DNA of 64,000 nucleotides, taken from NCBI GenBank assembly GCA_003248075.1, contig QJYK01000088.1:1-64000 (forward strand), written 5' to 3'. Under the pieces are notes generated by a model. It saw only the letters and a list, made by a program, of their open reading frames with translations. It was not told the origin of the DNA and did no database searches. The first letter of the stretch is position 1; each line of letters begins with the position of its first letter. A program made the translations under genes and the position numbers. Source of the stretch: Gemmatimonadota bacterium. GTDB lineage: Bacteria; Gemmatimonadota; Gemmatimonadetes; Longimicrobiales; Gaopeijiaceae. Shown here in pieces: positions 9,400 through 18,887 of the stretch.

Positions 9400-10890
9400 A
9401 TGAGGATCGCGATGCGCTTCGTCCGGGTCATGGCCCTGGTGGGCCTCGCACTGCCTTCGCTCTCCACGGGGTCGAGCCCTCTCCTCGCTCAGGTGGGCCC
9501 CGTCGCGCTGGTGGGCGCCACCCTGATCGACGGGAACGGCGGACCCGCCGTCGCGGACGTCACCGTGCTGGTCCGGGATGGACGCATCGCCGCGATCGGC
9601 CCCCGCGCCTCGGTGCGCCTGCCCGCCGACGCGCGGGTCGTCGACGCCGGCGGGAAGTTCGCGACGCCGGGCTTCATCGACACCAACGTGCACATCTCGC
9701 TCTACAACAACGGCGAGTCCATGGTGCGCTACGAGGACCGCTTCACAGAGCTGGTACTCGAGACGGCTCAGGTGATCCTCAAGCATGGGATCACCACGGT
9801 GCGGGACAGCTACGGTGCGCTGATCCCCCTCGTCGCGGTACGCGACTCCATCGATCGCGGTAGGGCGATCGGCCCGCGCATCCTGGTGGCCGGCAACATC
9901 GTGGGCTGGGGGGGACCCAAGTCTCCGCTCTTCTCCAACGCGACGCCCGCCACCTACTTCGACGAGCGCATGATGGACTTCATCGCCCAGGGCGCCGGCG
10001 AGGAGCTGTTGGCGATGAGCCCCGACGAGCTGCGCGTGGCGATCAACGCGTACCTCGACAAGGGCCCCGACTTCGTCAAATACGGGGGCACGTCGCACAC
10101 CAACAGCCTCATCACCTTCTCGCCGCGACAGCAGGAGGCGCTGGTGGAGGAGGTGCACCGGCGGGGCCTGTTCGCGGAGGTCCATTCCACCAATCCGGAG
10201 CCGCTCCGGCTGTCGGTGCTCGCCGGGATCGACCTGATCCAGCACCCGGAGGTCCACGACGTGCCGATCCCCGACGAGCTGGTGAGCCTCATCGTCGAAC
10301 GCGGCGTGATCTGCTCCCTCCTGTCCAACGGGATCACGGGTAAGCCGTGGAAGGAGTACCAGGATCGTCGACAGCGGGCGGACTCGGCGCGCGCGGATTC
10401 CCTGAAGGCGGACACGCTCGGGACCCGCCAGCGGACGAAGACCGGATGGGAGCTCCGCAGCGCACGCCGCGAGGAGGGGATGGCCATCCGACGCGCCAAC
10501 GCGGAGAAGCTCATCCGTGCCGGCTGCGTCACCACGCCGTCGACGGACACCTATCTGCGCGGCGCGCCGGAGTTCCTGCGCACGCCGCGCGACGACGAGC
10601 ACTACATGCCCGGCACCGCCACCCTCACCGCGATCGAGGGGCTCGTGGAGCTGGGCATGACGCCCTCGCAAGCCATCGTCGCCGCCACGCGCACCGGCGC
10701 CATCGCGTCGCAGGGTCTGGACGAGTTCGGGACGCTCGAGGTGGGCAAGCGCGCGGACATCCTCCTACTGGACGCCGACCCGCTGGCCGACATCACCAAC
10801 ATCCGCAAGCTCTCCATGGTGATGAAGGACGGACGTGTGCTCGACCTCGATCGTCTCCCCGAGAAGCCGGTGTGGTATCGCGATCCCTGA
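9400..10890 (+). CDS. Secreted amidohydrolase-family protein
   Basis: Signal peptide; GATLIDGNGGPAVADVTVLVRDGRIAAIGP; KFATPGFIDTNVH; GTLEVGKRADILLLDADPLADI. Confidence 0.88.
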   Translation: MRIAMRFVRVMALVGLALPSLSTGSSPLLAQVGPVALVGATLIDGNGGPAVADVTVLVRDGRIAAIGPRASVRLPADARVVDAGGKFATPGFIDTNVHISLYNNGESMVRYEDRFTELVLETAQVILKHGITTVRDSYGALIPLVAVRDSIDRGRAIGPRILVAGNIVGWGGPKSPLFSNATPATYFDERMMDFIAQGAGEELLAMSPDELRVAINAYLDKGPDFVKYGGTSHTNSLITFSPRQQEALVEEVHRRGLFAEVHSTNPEPLRLSVLAGIDLIQHPEVHDVPIPDELVSLIVERGVICSLLSNGITGKPWKEYQDRRQRADSARADSLKADTLGTRQRTKTGWELRSARREEGMAIRRANAEKLIRAGCVTTPSTDTYLRGAPEFLRTPRDDEHYMPGTATLTAIEGLVELGMTPSQAIVAATRTGAIASQGLDEFGTLEVGKRADILLLDADPLADITNIRKLSMVMKDGRVLDLDRLPEKPVWYRDP

Positions 10891-10945
10891 CGCCACGATC
10901 GAGGCGCCGGGCGGGCGTGGTCCGCGGGGAAGCGACGACGGGGGC

Positions 10946-12508
10946 TCAGCGCAGCGCGGGCGTGGTCGGGGGTGGCCTCCGATGGTGCGTGCCCTGCTCG
11001 AAGGCATACCCGAGGCCCAGAAGCCGGGCCTCGACGAAGGGGCGCCCGAGGAGCTCGAGCCCCACGGGGAGACCGTCGTCCGTGAAGCCGGCCGGGACCG
11101 TCAGCGCCGGGAAGCCGGTCGCGGGGCTCAGGCTCCGGTTGTCGCCTCGGGCGTAGGCGTCGTCCGGGTCGGGGTTCGTGAGCACGTCCGGCGCGATGCG
11201 CGATGGCGGATTGGTGAACGTGGGGTACGCGATCGCATCCAACGCGTGATCCGCCATCGTCTTCAGCACGAGCTGCCTCAGGGACTCCCGCGCCTTCATC
11301 AGAACCAGGTACCCCGGATCGCTCGTGGTCTTCCCCATGAGACCCATCATCCCCCGGGCCCTCCAGGGGTTGACCCGTCCACTGAGGAGGATGGCGCCCA
11401 GCGTCCGGTACGGGGCGTTGGCGTGCCCGGACAGGTAGGCATCCGTCGCAGCCTCCGTCTCGTAGACGTTCGCGATGGCGGCGGCCAGCAGGGTGTCCAG
11501 GCCCGCGAGCTCGAGGGGGTCCACGACCTCGGCACCCAGAGATGCCAGCTCACCCACGGCCGCGTCCACCACCGCAGCGACCTGCCGGAAGTCCTCGGAG
11601 GTGGTGTCCACATCACGGTCCATCGGATGGCGCAGGAGCCCGATGCGCGCACCGCGGAGCGCCTGCGCCGAGAGACCGCTCGTGTAGCTGTCGGGGACGT
11701 GCCCCACCGAGTACGCCGTGACCGGATCCCGGGGATCGTATCCCGCGATCACGTCGAGCAGGAGGGCGGCGTCCGTGACCGTGCGCGTCATCGGGCCCAT
11801 GGTGTCCTGCGTCGGGTTCGCGGGCAGGAGGCCAGTACGGCTGACCAACGGGAGCGTGGGCCGCAGCCCCACCAGGCTGCTCACCGCCGCCGGGCCCCGG
11901 ACCGAGCCACCGGTATCCTCGCCGACTCCGACCAGCCCGAAGTTGGCCGCGACGCTCGACCCGGTCCCTCCGGAGGAGCCGCTCGGATTCCGCTCGGGAT
12001 CGTAGGCGTTACGGATGATCCCGAAGGCCGAGCCGACGTAGCGCGAGGCGAACTCCCCCATCGTCGTCTTGGCGAGTATGATCGCGCCCGCCGCGCGCAT
12101 GCGCGTCACGATGGTCGCGTCCCGCTCCGGCACGAAGTCCTGGAAGAGCGCCGAGCCGTAGGTCGTGGGCATGTCCCGCGTCTCCACCTGGTCCTTGAGC
12201 AGCACCGGCACGCAGTGGAGGGGGCCGGCGGGTCCGACCGAGCGGAACACGGCGTCGAGCGAGTCCGCCTGTTCCAGCGCCCGCGGGTTCAGGTGCTGGA
12301 CGGTGTTCAGCCGCGGTCCGCGCTGGTCGTAGGCCTCGATCCGGTCGAGGTAGCCCTGCACGAGCTGGTGGCACGTGAGCCGTCCGGCGCGCATCGCCTC
12401 GTGCACGTCGTGGATCGTGGTCTCCAGGAGCTGGAAGTCCTGGGCCGCGACCGGTGAAGGGCTCGCGAGGACGACGACCAGCGCTGCGTAGAGCGTGAAC
12501 CGTAACAT
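10946..12508 (-). CDS. Secreted amidase (amidase signature family)
   Basis: LKDQVETR Lys; NPSGSSGGTGSSVAANFGLVGVGEDTGGSVRGPA signature; signal peptide. Confidence 0.92.
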   Translation of the reverse strand: MLRFTLYAALVVVLASPSPVAAQDFQLLETTIHDVHEAMRAGRLTCHQLVQGYLDRIEAYDQRGPRLNTVQHLNPRALEQADSLDAVFRSVGPAGPLHCVPVLLKDQVETRDMPTTYGSALFQDFVPERDATIVTRMRAAGAIILAKTTMGEFASRYVGSAFGIIRNAYDPERNPSGSSGGTGSSVAANFGLVGVGEDTGGSVRGPAAVSSLVGLRPTLPLVSRTGLLPANPTQDTMGPMTRTVTDAALLLDVIAGYDPRDPVTAYSVGHVPDSYTSGLSAQALRGARIGLLRHPMDRDVDTTSEDFRQVAAVVDAAVGELASLGAEVVDPLELAGLDTLLAAAIANVYETEAATDAYLSGHANAPYRTLGAILLSGRVNPWRARGMMGLMGKTTSDPGYLVLMKARESLRQLVLKTMADHALDAIAYPTFTNPPSRIAPDVLTNPDPDDAYARGDNRSLSPATGFPALTVPAGFTDDGLPVGLELLGRPFVEARLLGLGYAFEQGTHHRRPPPTTPALR

Positions 12509-12592
12509 GTCAGGCGGGGTCGGAAGAGACGGGGACGCGGCCCGGGGGTCGGCACCCCCCGGGGCCGCGCGTCGCCCTCGAGGGGCTCGGGA

Positions 12593-14620
12593 TCAGCCTC
12601 CGTTCGCGAGACCCCGTAGCACGTCGGCCAACATTCTCACCTTGGTGGCATCCATGGAGCCCGCCGCGTCGTCGCCCAGCTCCCGGGCCAACGAACCGAG
12701 CACGCCGGAGCGGGACGCGCCGGACCGTCCCTCGGCCTCGGACAGCGTCCGACGCACCGAAGCGACCCGATCCGTCCCCATCGCGCCCGAGCGCTCCAAC
12801 TGATCCACGTAGGCGCGCGCCAGCGCGAACGAGTTCGGCCACACGAACTTCGGTTGGCCCTGGGAGTTGAGCTGCTCCAGTCGGACGGATTTGGCAGCGT
12901 CGATCTCGTTCCGGGACAGCGCCTCGCTGGGCACGAGCTCCAGGATGTCCAGCCCACGCGCGATCTCGGAGCTCACGATCACGCCGTTGTACCAGTACAC
13001 GGACCAGCTTCCCCCCGAGCGCATGCGCTCGGGGTCCACCGGACCCCGGTCGAAGAAGGCGATCTCGACGGCGTGCTTAGGATCCGTCCAGTCGAATACC
13101 GAGATGCCACCCTGGTACCACCCCTGGACCATCACGTCACGGCCGGGGATGGGGATGAGCGAGCCGTTGTGGGCCACGCAGTTCTCCAGAGAAGTCTGCG
13201 CAACGGGGAGCTTGAAGTAGCTCTGGAACTCCATCCGCGTCCCCCGCAGCGTGAAGATCGCGTCCGCGCCCCACTCCATCGGGTCCGTGTCACGGCACTT
13301 CGGCGCGCCGCCCCCACCCCATTCGTCCGTGAACAGGATCTTCGTGCCGTCGTTGTTGAACGTGGCGGAGTGCCAGTAGGAGAAATTCGAGTCGGACACT
13401 GCGGCCATTCGACGGGGTTCCGCCGGGTTCTTGATGTCCAGTAGGAGACCGTAGCCCCCGCAGGCGCCGCCGGCGTAGCCGATCGCCGGATACACCGTGA
13501 TGTCATGGCACTGCGTGGGGCCAGGCGCCGGACCGTCGCTCGGTTCGGGCCGGCCCCGGCCGAAGCGCTCCTCCAGGATCGACCGCAGTGCCGCGGTGTC
13601 CGCGGCGCTCGGGGCGCCCATGCCGCCGCGCGCCTCCATGATGCTGTCCAACACGGGGGCGTACCGACGCTCCGAAACCACCCGCGCACGGTCGCCCTGT
13701 CCGACCACGAAGCCACCCGACCGCCTCGCCGCTTCGATCTCGGCGAGGTCCGCGGGCGCGAGCCCGTGCTCCGGGGGTGCGACCAGGTCGTTGAAGATCC
13801 TGGGCGAGCTCACGATGGCCGCCCGCTCCGGGTGGGCCAGGGGGACGCGGATGACCTCGATGCGGAAGAGCGCCGAGTTCGGGTCCTCGTTCGGCGAAAG
13901 GCCGGAGCACCCGGCGAGCTCCTCCGCGGGGCGCACCGACGACGAGCCGGACACATAGATGTAGACGTTGTCCCTGTCGCCGGGGTGCTCGAGCACGGTG
14001 TGCGTGTGCGAGCCGCGACAGGTCTGCACGTTGGCGATGTACCTCGGGTCACGGATGTTCGTGATGTCGAAGATGCGGATGCCCCGCAGCCGGTCGTGGC
14101 TGACCGCCTCGTCGACGCCCTGGGTCCCGCAGTCCAGCCTTCCCGTGAGCCCCTCTCCGGACACGAACAGGAGGTTGCCGTAGACGGAGACGTCGCTCTG
14201 CGACGCGGGGCAGACGTAGGTCACCACCGGCGTGGGACGGGCAGGACTCGAGATGTCCCACACCTGGATCCCGTTGTAGTTGCCCTGGATCGCGTAGTTG
14301 CCCTTGAAGGCCAGGTCGGAGTTCGTCACACCCACGAACGGAGCCGCGGGAGGTGTGGTCGAGACGAGACGGACGTTCCAGGCCGCCTGTCCCGCGTCGA
14401 AGAGACCGGCCCGGAGGCCGATGCGCGGATCCGGGCTCGGCGCTGTCACCCTGAGCGGGCGGAGCGCGGCCGGAGCCGCCGGTGTCGCCGCCGCGGTCAT
14501 GGGGGCTGGCTGGGAGGAGCTGCACCCCGCCAAGGCGAGGGAGGCGGCGAGCGGCAGGAGCGCGATCGATCGAGTCGCGTGCCGGGCGGACCGGACGGGC
14601 TCCGGGGCGAGACGGGTCAT
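12593..14620 (-). CDS. LVIVD-repeat-like beta-propeller lipoprotein
   Basis: Lipobox SLALAGC; GIQVWDISSPARPTPV, GIRIFDITNIRDPRYIANVQTCRGSHTHT, GISVFDWTDPKHAVEIAFFDRG. Confidence 0.7.
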   Translation of the reverse strand: MTRLAPEPVRSARHATRSIALLPLAASLALAGCSSSQPAPMTAAATPAAPAALRPLRVTAPSPDPRIGLRAGLFDAGQAAWNVRLVSTTPPAAPFVGVTNSDLAFKGNYAIQGNYNGIQVWDISSPARPTPVVTYVCPASQSDVSVYGNLLFVSGEGLTGRLDCGTQGVDEAVSHDRLRGIRIFDITNIRDPRYIANVQTCRGSHTHTVLEHPGDRDNVYIYVSGSSSVRPAEELAGCSGLSPNEDPNSALFRIEVIRVPLAHPERAAIVSSPRIFNDLVAPPEHGLAPADLAEIEAARRSGGFVVGQGDRARVVSERRYAPVLDSIMEARGGMGAPSAADTAALRSILEERFGRGRPEPSDGPAPGPTQCHDITVYPAIGYAGGACGGYGLLLDIKNPAEPRRMAAVSDSNFSYWHSATFNNDGTKILFTDEWGGGGAPKCRDTDPMEWGADAIFTLRGTRMEFQSYFKLPVAQTSLENCVAHNGSLIPIPGRDVMVQGWYQGGISVFDWTDPKHAVEIAFFDRGPVDPERMRSGGSWSVYWYNGVIVSSEIARGLDILELVPSEALSRNEIDAAKSVRLEQLNSQGQPKFVWPNSFALARAYVDQLERSGAMGTDRVASVRRTLSEAEGRSGASRSGVLGSLARELGDDAAGSMDATKVRMLADVLRGLANGG

Positions 14621-14649
14621 GGGCAGACCTTATAGAGGGTCGAAGCGGT

Positions 14650-15366
14650 TCAGGGGTTACGTCCGTCCTGGGACAGCGCGTCCAGCATCAGCTGCATGCG
14701 CTCGATCTCGGTGGTCTGATCGACCTGGATGTCCGAGGCGATCTTGAAGACGAGCTCGTCCTGCGCGGCGCCGTCCGTGGCGAACAGCTCGTGGACCATG
14801 GTCACGGCACCCTGATGGTGCTGGATCATATAGCGCAGGAAGAGACGATCGAAGTCGGTGCCCTTCGCGGCGAGCAGCTCGTCGAGCTGCTCGGGCGACA
14901 GCATCCCGGGCATGAGCTCGTGGTCCATGTGCATCGCGTGCTCGCCGCCAGGGGCGTGCACCGTGCCCGAGGCGTCCACCTCCGGCACAGGGCGCCCCCG
15001 ATCGCGCAGCCAGCGCTGCATCAGACCGATCTCGTCGCGCTGGGCATTGATGATGCGGGCGGTCAGCCGGCGCAACGCAGGGCCGGCCTCGTTCCGTGGG
15101 GCCATCGCCGACATGACGAGAGCCTGGGCGTGGTGGTCGATCATCCCCATCATGAACGCCACGTCCGCCTCACTCACCTCGAGGAACGCGCTGTCCTGTC
15201 GCGCACGGTACAGGGCTTCGAGCTCGGCCAGCCGGGGCGCGGCCTCCGCCGGCGCCGGCGCCGAGGAAGCGCAGGCTGCGAGCCCCAGCGCGAACGCGAG
15301 GATCATCAGGCCTCGGGCCGGGGCGATGCGGGCGTCGGGAAGGTCCCGCTGGATGGATTCCTCCAT
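14650..15366 (-). CDS. DUF305 family lipoprotein
   Basis: Lipobox GLAAC; DVAFMMGMIDHHAQALVMSAMA; FLRYMIQHHQGAVTMVHEL. Confidence 0.88.
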   Translation of the reverse strand: MEESIQRDLPDARIAPARGLMILAFALGLAACASSAPAPAEAAPRLAELEALYRARQDSAFLEVSEADVAFMMGMIDHHAQALVMSAMAPRNEAGPALRRLTARIINAQRDEIGLMQRWLRDRGRPVPEVDASGTVHAPGGEHAMHMDHELMPGMLSPEQLDELLAAKGTDFDRLFLRYMIQHHQGAVTMVHELFATDGAAQDELVFKIASDIQVDQTTEIERMQLMLDALSQDGRNP

Positions 15367-15478
15367 GGTCGGTGATCTTGGCGGGAGGCTCCCGGGAACG
15401 CAACGGGCGCCGGTAGGCGGGTCGCCTCCGAGCGTGCGCGCGCACCGGGACGGGAGCGACGCGCGGGCCGGGCTCACG

Positions 15479-18004
15479 TCAATCGGAGGGTGCTCGACTC
15501 TCTTCCCGTTGCAGATCGGCGTGCCGCTCCGCCCTAAGCAGGAGCTCCTCGAACCTGGGCTCTCCACGGAGCGGGGCGAGGCTCGGATCGAGGCGGATGA
15601 GGACCGGGTGCGGAAAGCCCTCGTCGACCGCCAATGCCAGCTGCCGCAGCGCCTCGTCGCGATGGTCGAGCACGGCGTGCGCGGCCGCGAGCTCCCACGG
15701 CGGGTCCCATCCGTCCGCACCGTCGGCGACCCGCTCCTCGACCGCCGCCAGGGCGTCCCGGGCGCTGCGCCTGCCCTCCTCCACGTCCCCCGTTTCCGTC
15801 AGGGCAGCCGCGAGGATGGTCTCGACGCGTCTCATGTCGAAGGGGTCCACACCCGGCGCCGCGTCCAGCGCCCGCGCTGCGTACGAGGCGGCGCGCTCCG
15901 GATCCCCTGCGAGCAACGCGGCGTAGGCGGCGCGGGCCAACGCTCCCACCCGAGGTGACTCGTCCTGCAGGTAGCCCTCTGCCCTGCGGAGTGCGGCGGT
16001 CGGATCGCCGCGCTCGATGTCGACGAAGGTCCGCCAGGTCCGGGTCGCGGTGAGCGAGGGGTCCGCCTGCAGCACCGCGTCCAGCCACTCGGCCGCCTCA
16101 TCCGCCCGGCCCAGTGCGGCCAGGATGGCGCCCACGTTCGAGCGCAGCTGCGGCACGGTGGGCTGTAGTCGGAACGAGCGACGGATGAGACGTTCCGCCG
16201 TCGCGACGTCGCCCAGGAAATAACGGCTCCATCCTGCGTTGTTCAGCGCATCGGCGTAGGCCGGTCTGAGCTCCAGCGCCCGCTCCGCCGCTTCCAGCGC
16301 CGCGCGGTCGCGCCCGTGCACCGAGTGGACGAAACCGAGCGTCTTGTAGGCCTCCGGGAGCTCCGGATCGAGCTCGATGGCGCGGTCGACCAGCGCCCGG
16401 GCCGTGTCCGCCCAGGTCAGATCATATCCGAAGAACTGGACGCGCTGAAGGTAGGCGTCCGCGAGCCCGGCCCACGCCGCCGCGAACGTGGCGTCCAGCG
16501 CGACCGCCATCCCGTACTCGCGGATCGCCCCGTCCATGCCCTCGAGCGAAAAGTCCACGTACGCCGCGCGGGCCCGCATGAAGTGATCGAGGGCGGCCAG
16601 ACTCTCGGTGGGCCGTCTCGCGATCCGGTCCTCCTCGCGGGGCGTGAGCACGGCACGCAGCGAGCTGGCCACCGAACGGGCGATGTCGGTCTGGACCGCA
16701 AAGACGTCGTCGAGGCGGCGATCGTAGGTCTCGGCCCAGAGCTGACCCCCCGAAGCCGGCTCGACGAGCTCGACGATGATGCGGATCCGTTCCCCCTCAC
16801 GCTGCACGCTGCCGGACATGAGGGTCGCCACGTCGAGCCGGCTGGCGATCTCGGCGAGCGGCAGCTCCGAATCGGCGTAGGCGCGCACCGCCCGGAGCGC
16901 CGTCACGTCGATCGCACCGATGCGCGACAGGTTGAAGAGGACGCTCTCGTGGACCCCGGCGGCGAAGAACGCGTTGGCGCTGTCCGGGCTGAGGTTGCGG
17001 AACGGGAGCACCGCGACCGACGGTCGCCCGGCTGCGGGGGTGGCTAGCGCACCCGGTGCTTTGAGAGGCTGCCAACCGCGCCAGGCGAGCCCCAGAGCCG
17101 CGACCGCCGCGATTCCGGCCGCCCATCGCCACCCCCTTACGCTCAGAGGGGCCGACCGCACCGCCTCGACAGAGGGGGCCGGCGCGGCGGGCGGCGCCTG
17201 CGCCGTGTCGCCGTCGACGTCCCGTGCCGAGGGGGCCGGGGACTCCGGCGAGCGAGCCCGCACGGGCTCCGCTTCCTGGAGGCTCCGTACCCTCGCCGTC
17301 AGGTCGGCGGAGGGGGCGAGGTCCAGCTCCCTGGCCAGCAGCGCCTCGAACGCGTCGTAGGCTCGCATCGCCGCGACCGTGTCCCCGGCTGCCGCGTGTG
17401 CCTCGATGAGGAGCGCGGCCCCGCGCTCCTCGAGCGGATCCAGCGCGCTCAGCCTGCGAGCCCAGTCGGCGGCCGTGACATGCTTCCCGTCGGCCAGGGC
17501 ACGCTCGGCGAGGCCCGCCGCCGCTCGGAGCGCCATGTCCCGATATCGCCGGCGGTTGCGCTCGAGCCATTCCTCGAGAGCCTGTGACCCGTCGACCGGG
17601 AGGCCGTCGAGAAACGGACCCCGATAGAGCTCGAGGGCCGCCTCGAGCCTCCCCTGGGAGACCGCGTGGTCGAACGCCTCGGCATCGCACGTGAGGAGAT
17701 CCGTCCGCACGCGCAGCAGATGCTCTCCGTCCCGCTCGATGGCTTCCGCGCCCAAGGAGCGGCGAAGGAAGTGTAGGCCCTGGCGAAGCGCGGCGAGGGC
17801 GCGCTCTTCCGGGAGCTCGGGCCAGAACGTGCCCAGGATCGAGTCCCTCGTGACCGTCCCTCCCTCCCCTGCCAACCGGAGAAACGCCAGCAGCGCGACC
17901 CTCTTGGGCTGGGTCAGTACCGATCGGACCGCGGTGCCGTCCGCCCGGACGAGCTCCGTCGGGCCCAGCACGGACAACCTCGAGGCCGGCGGGTGGTGGC
18001 TCAT
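15479..18004 (-). CDS. BTAD-type transcriptional activator domain + TM + TolB-like + TPR protein (start could be GTG at 18067)
   Basis: LSVLGPTELVRADG...ALLAFLRLAG...DSILGTFWPE...ALAALRQGLHFLRRSLG; RPSVAVLPFRNLSPDSANAFFAAG; TPRs. Confidence 0.85.
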   Translation of the reverse strand: MSHHPPASRLSVLGPTELVRADGTAVRSVLTQPKRVALLAFLRLAGEGGTVTRDSILGTFWPELPEERALAALRQGLHFLRRSLGAEAIERDGEHLLRVRTDLLTCDAEAFDHAVSQGRLEAALELYRGPFLDGLPVDGSQALEEWLERNRRRYRDMALRAAAGLAERALADGKHVTAADWARRLSALDPLEERGAALLIEAHAAAGDTVAAMRAYDAFEALLARELDLAPSADLTARVRSLQEAEPVRARSPESPAPSARDVDGDTAQAPPAAPAPSVEAVRSAPLSVRGWRWAAGIAAVAALGLAWRGWQPLKAPGALATPAAGRPSVAVLPFRNLSPDSANAFFAAGVHESVLFNLSRIGAIDVTALRAVRAYADSELPLAEIASRLDVATLMSGSVQREGERIRIIVELVEPASGGQLWAETYDRRLDDVFAVQTDIARSVASSLRAVLTPREEDRIARRPTESLAALDHFMRARAAYVDFSLEGMDGAIREYGMAVALDATFAAAWAGLADAYLQRVQFFGYDLTWADTARALVDRAIELDPELPEAYKTLGFVHSVHGRDRAALEAAERALELRPAYADALNNAGWSRYFLGDVATAERLIRRSFRLQPTVPQLRSNVGAILAALGRADEAAEWLDAVLQADPSLTATRTWRTFVDIERGDPTAALRRAEGYLQDESPRVGALARAAYAALLAGDPERAASYAARALDAAPGVDPFDMRRVETILAAALTETGDVEEGRRSARDALAAVEERVADGADGWDPPWELAAAHAVLDHRDEALRQLALAVDEGFPHPVLIRLDPSLAPLRGEPRFEELLLRAERHADLQREESRAPSD

Positions 18005-18236
18005 GGGGGATCCGCGATTGGAGGCGTCGACCGGAGGAACATGTGACCGGGGTGGGTTCACGTCCACGCTCCGGCTCGGCTCGAACGCCCGCGCAGCGGG
18101 GGCGTTCGCCGAACGTCACCTCACGTCCGGCGGCAGCGAACGGCGAGCAGACGGCTAACGCTCATCCTCCCTCCCGTGGCGCGTCACCGCCGAGGCGGGG
18201 CACGCCCACTCGAACCCGATCGAAAAGGAGAGAGAC

Positions 18237-18527
18237 ATGTCGATGCACGTGAAGTCCCTGGCGACGGTGTTCCTGATGGCCATGACCCTGGCCGCTTGCG
18301 GGGAGTCACCGACCTCACCCACTTCGCCCCTCCCGCCCGTGCAGACGGGGCCCTGGACCGGTGGAGACGGGATCCTGTGGGCCGAGCGGTCGAACCCGAC
18401 CGCGAAGCGGAGCCCGTCGAGCAGCGAGAGGGGCGGCCAGGCCCCCGTCGTCGCCGTTGATTCCGAGGCGACCGAGGGAGCATCGGGAATCGAGGACCCG
18501 GGCATGCGCCGCGCGCACAGGCCCTGA
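18237..18527 (+). CDS. Small predicted lipoprotein of unknown function
   Basis: AAAGGAGAG ribosome-binding site before ATG; lipobox MTLAAC; Ser/Pro/Thr-rich stretch after Cys. Confidence 0.6.
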   Translation: MSMHVKSLATVFLMAMTLAACGESPTSPTSPLPPVQTGPWTGGDGILWAERSNPTAKRSPSSSERGGQAPVVAVDSEATEGASGIEDPGMRRAHRP

Positions 18528-18887
18528 CGACCACCGTCGCTCGGGGTCCGGCGTCATACCCGGGCCCCGAGCCGCACGGGGCGGGCGGCGACGCCGGAGC
18601 CTTCATGCACCGGACTCGGAATCGCCCGCCCGGCGACGTATCCTCGCACGTCATCGGCGATCCGGATCGCTTCCCGGATGCCTCCGCCAGGACGGCGCCC
18701 GTCGTGACGGACTCGTCACGGCTCCCCACGGGAGGACCACCACGCCCAGGGAGAGCGCGAGCAGGTGCGACGCCCTCCCCCGTAAGGGTCAGGCCCGGCC
18801 GCACGCCGACGGTCGACGTCCGAGGCGTTAGATTCGGAATACCCTGCCCAATGCGTCGTCGTGCGTCTCCCTCCCTCTCGGGGTCTG

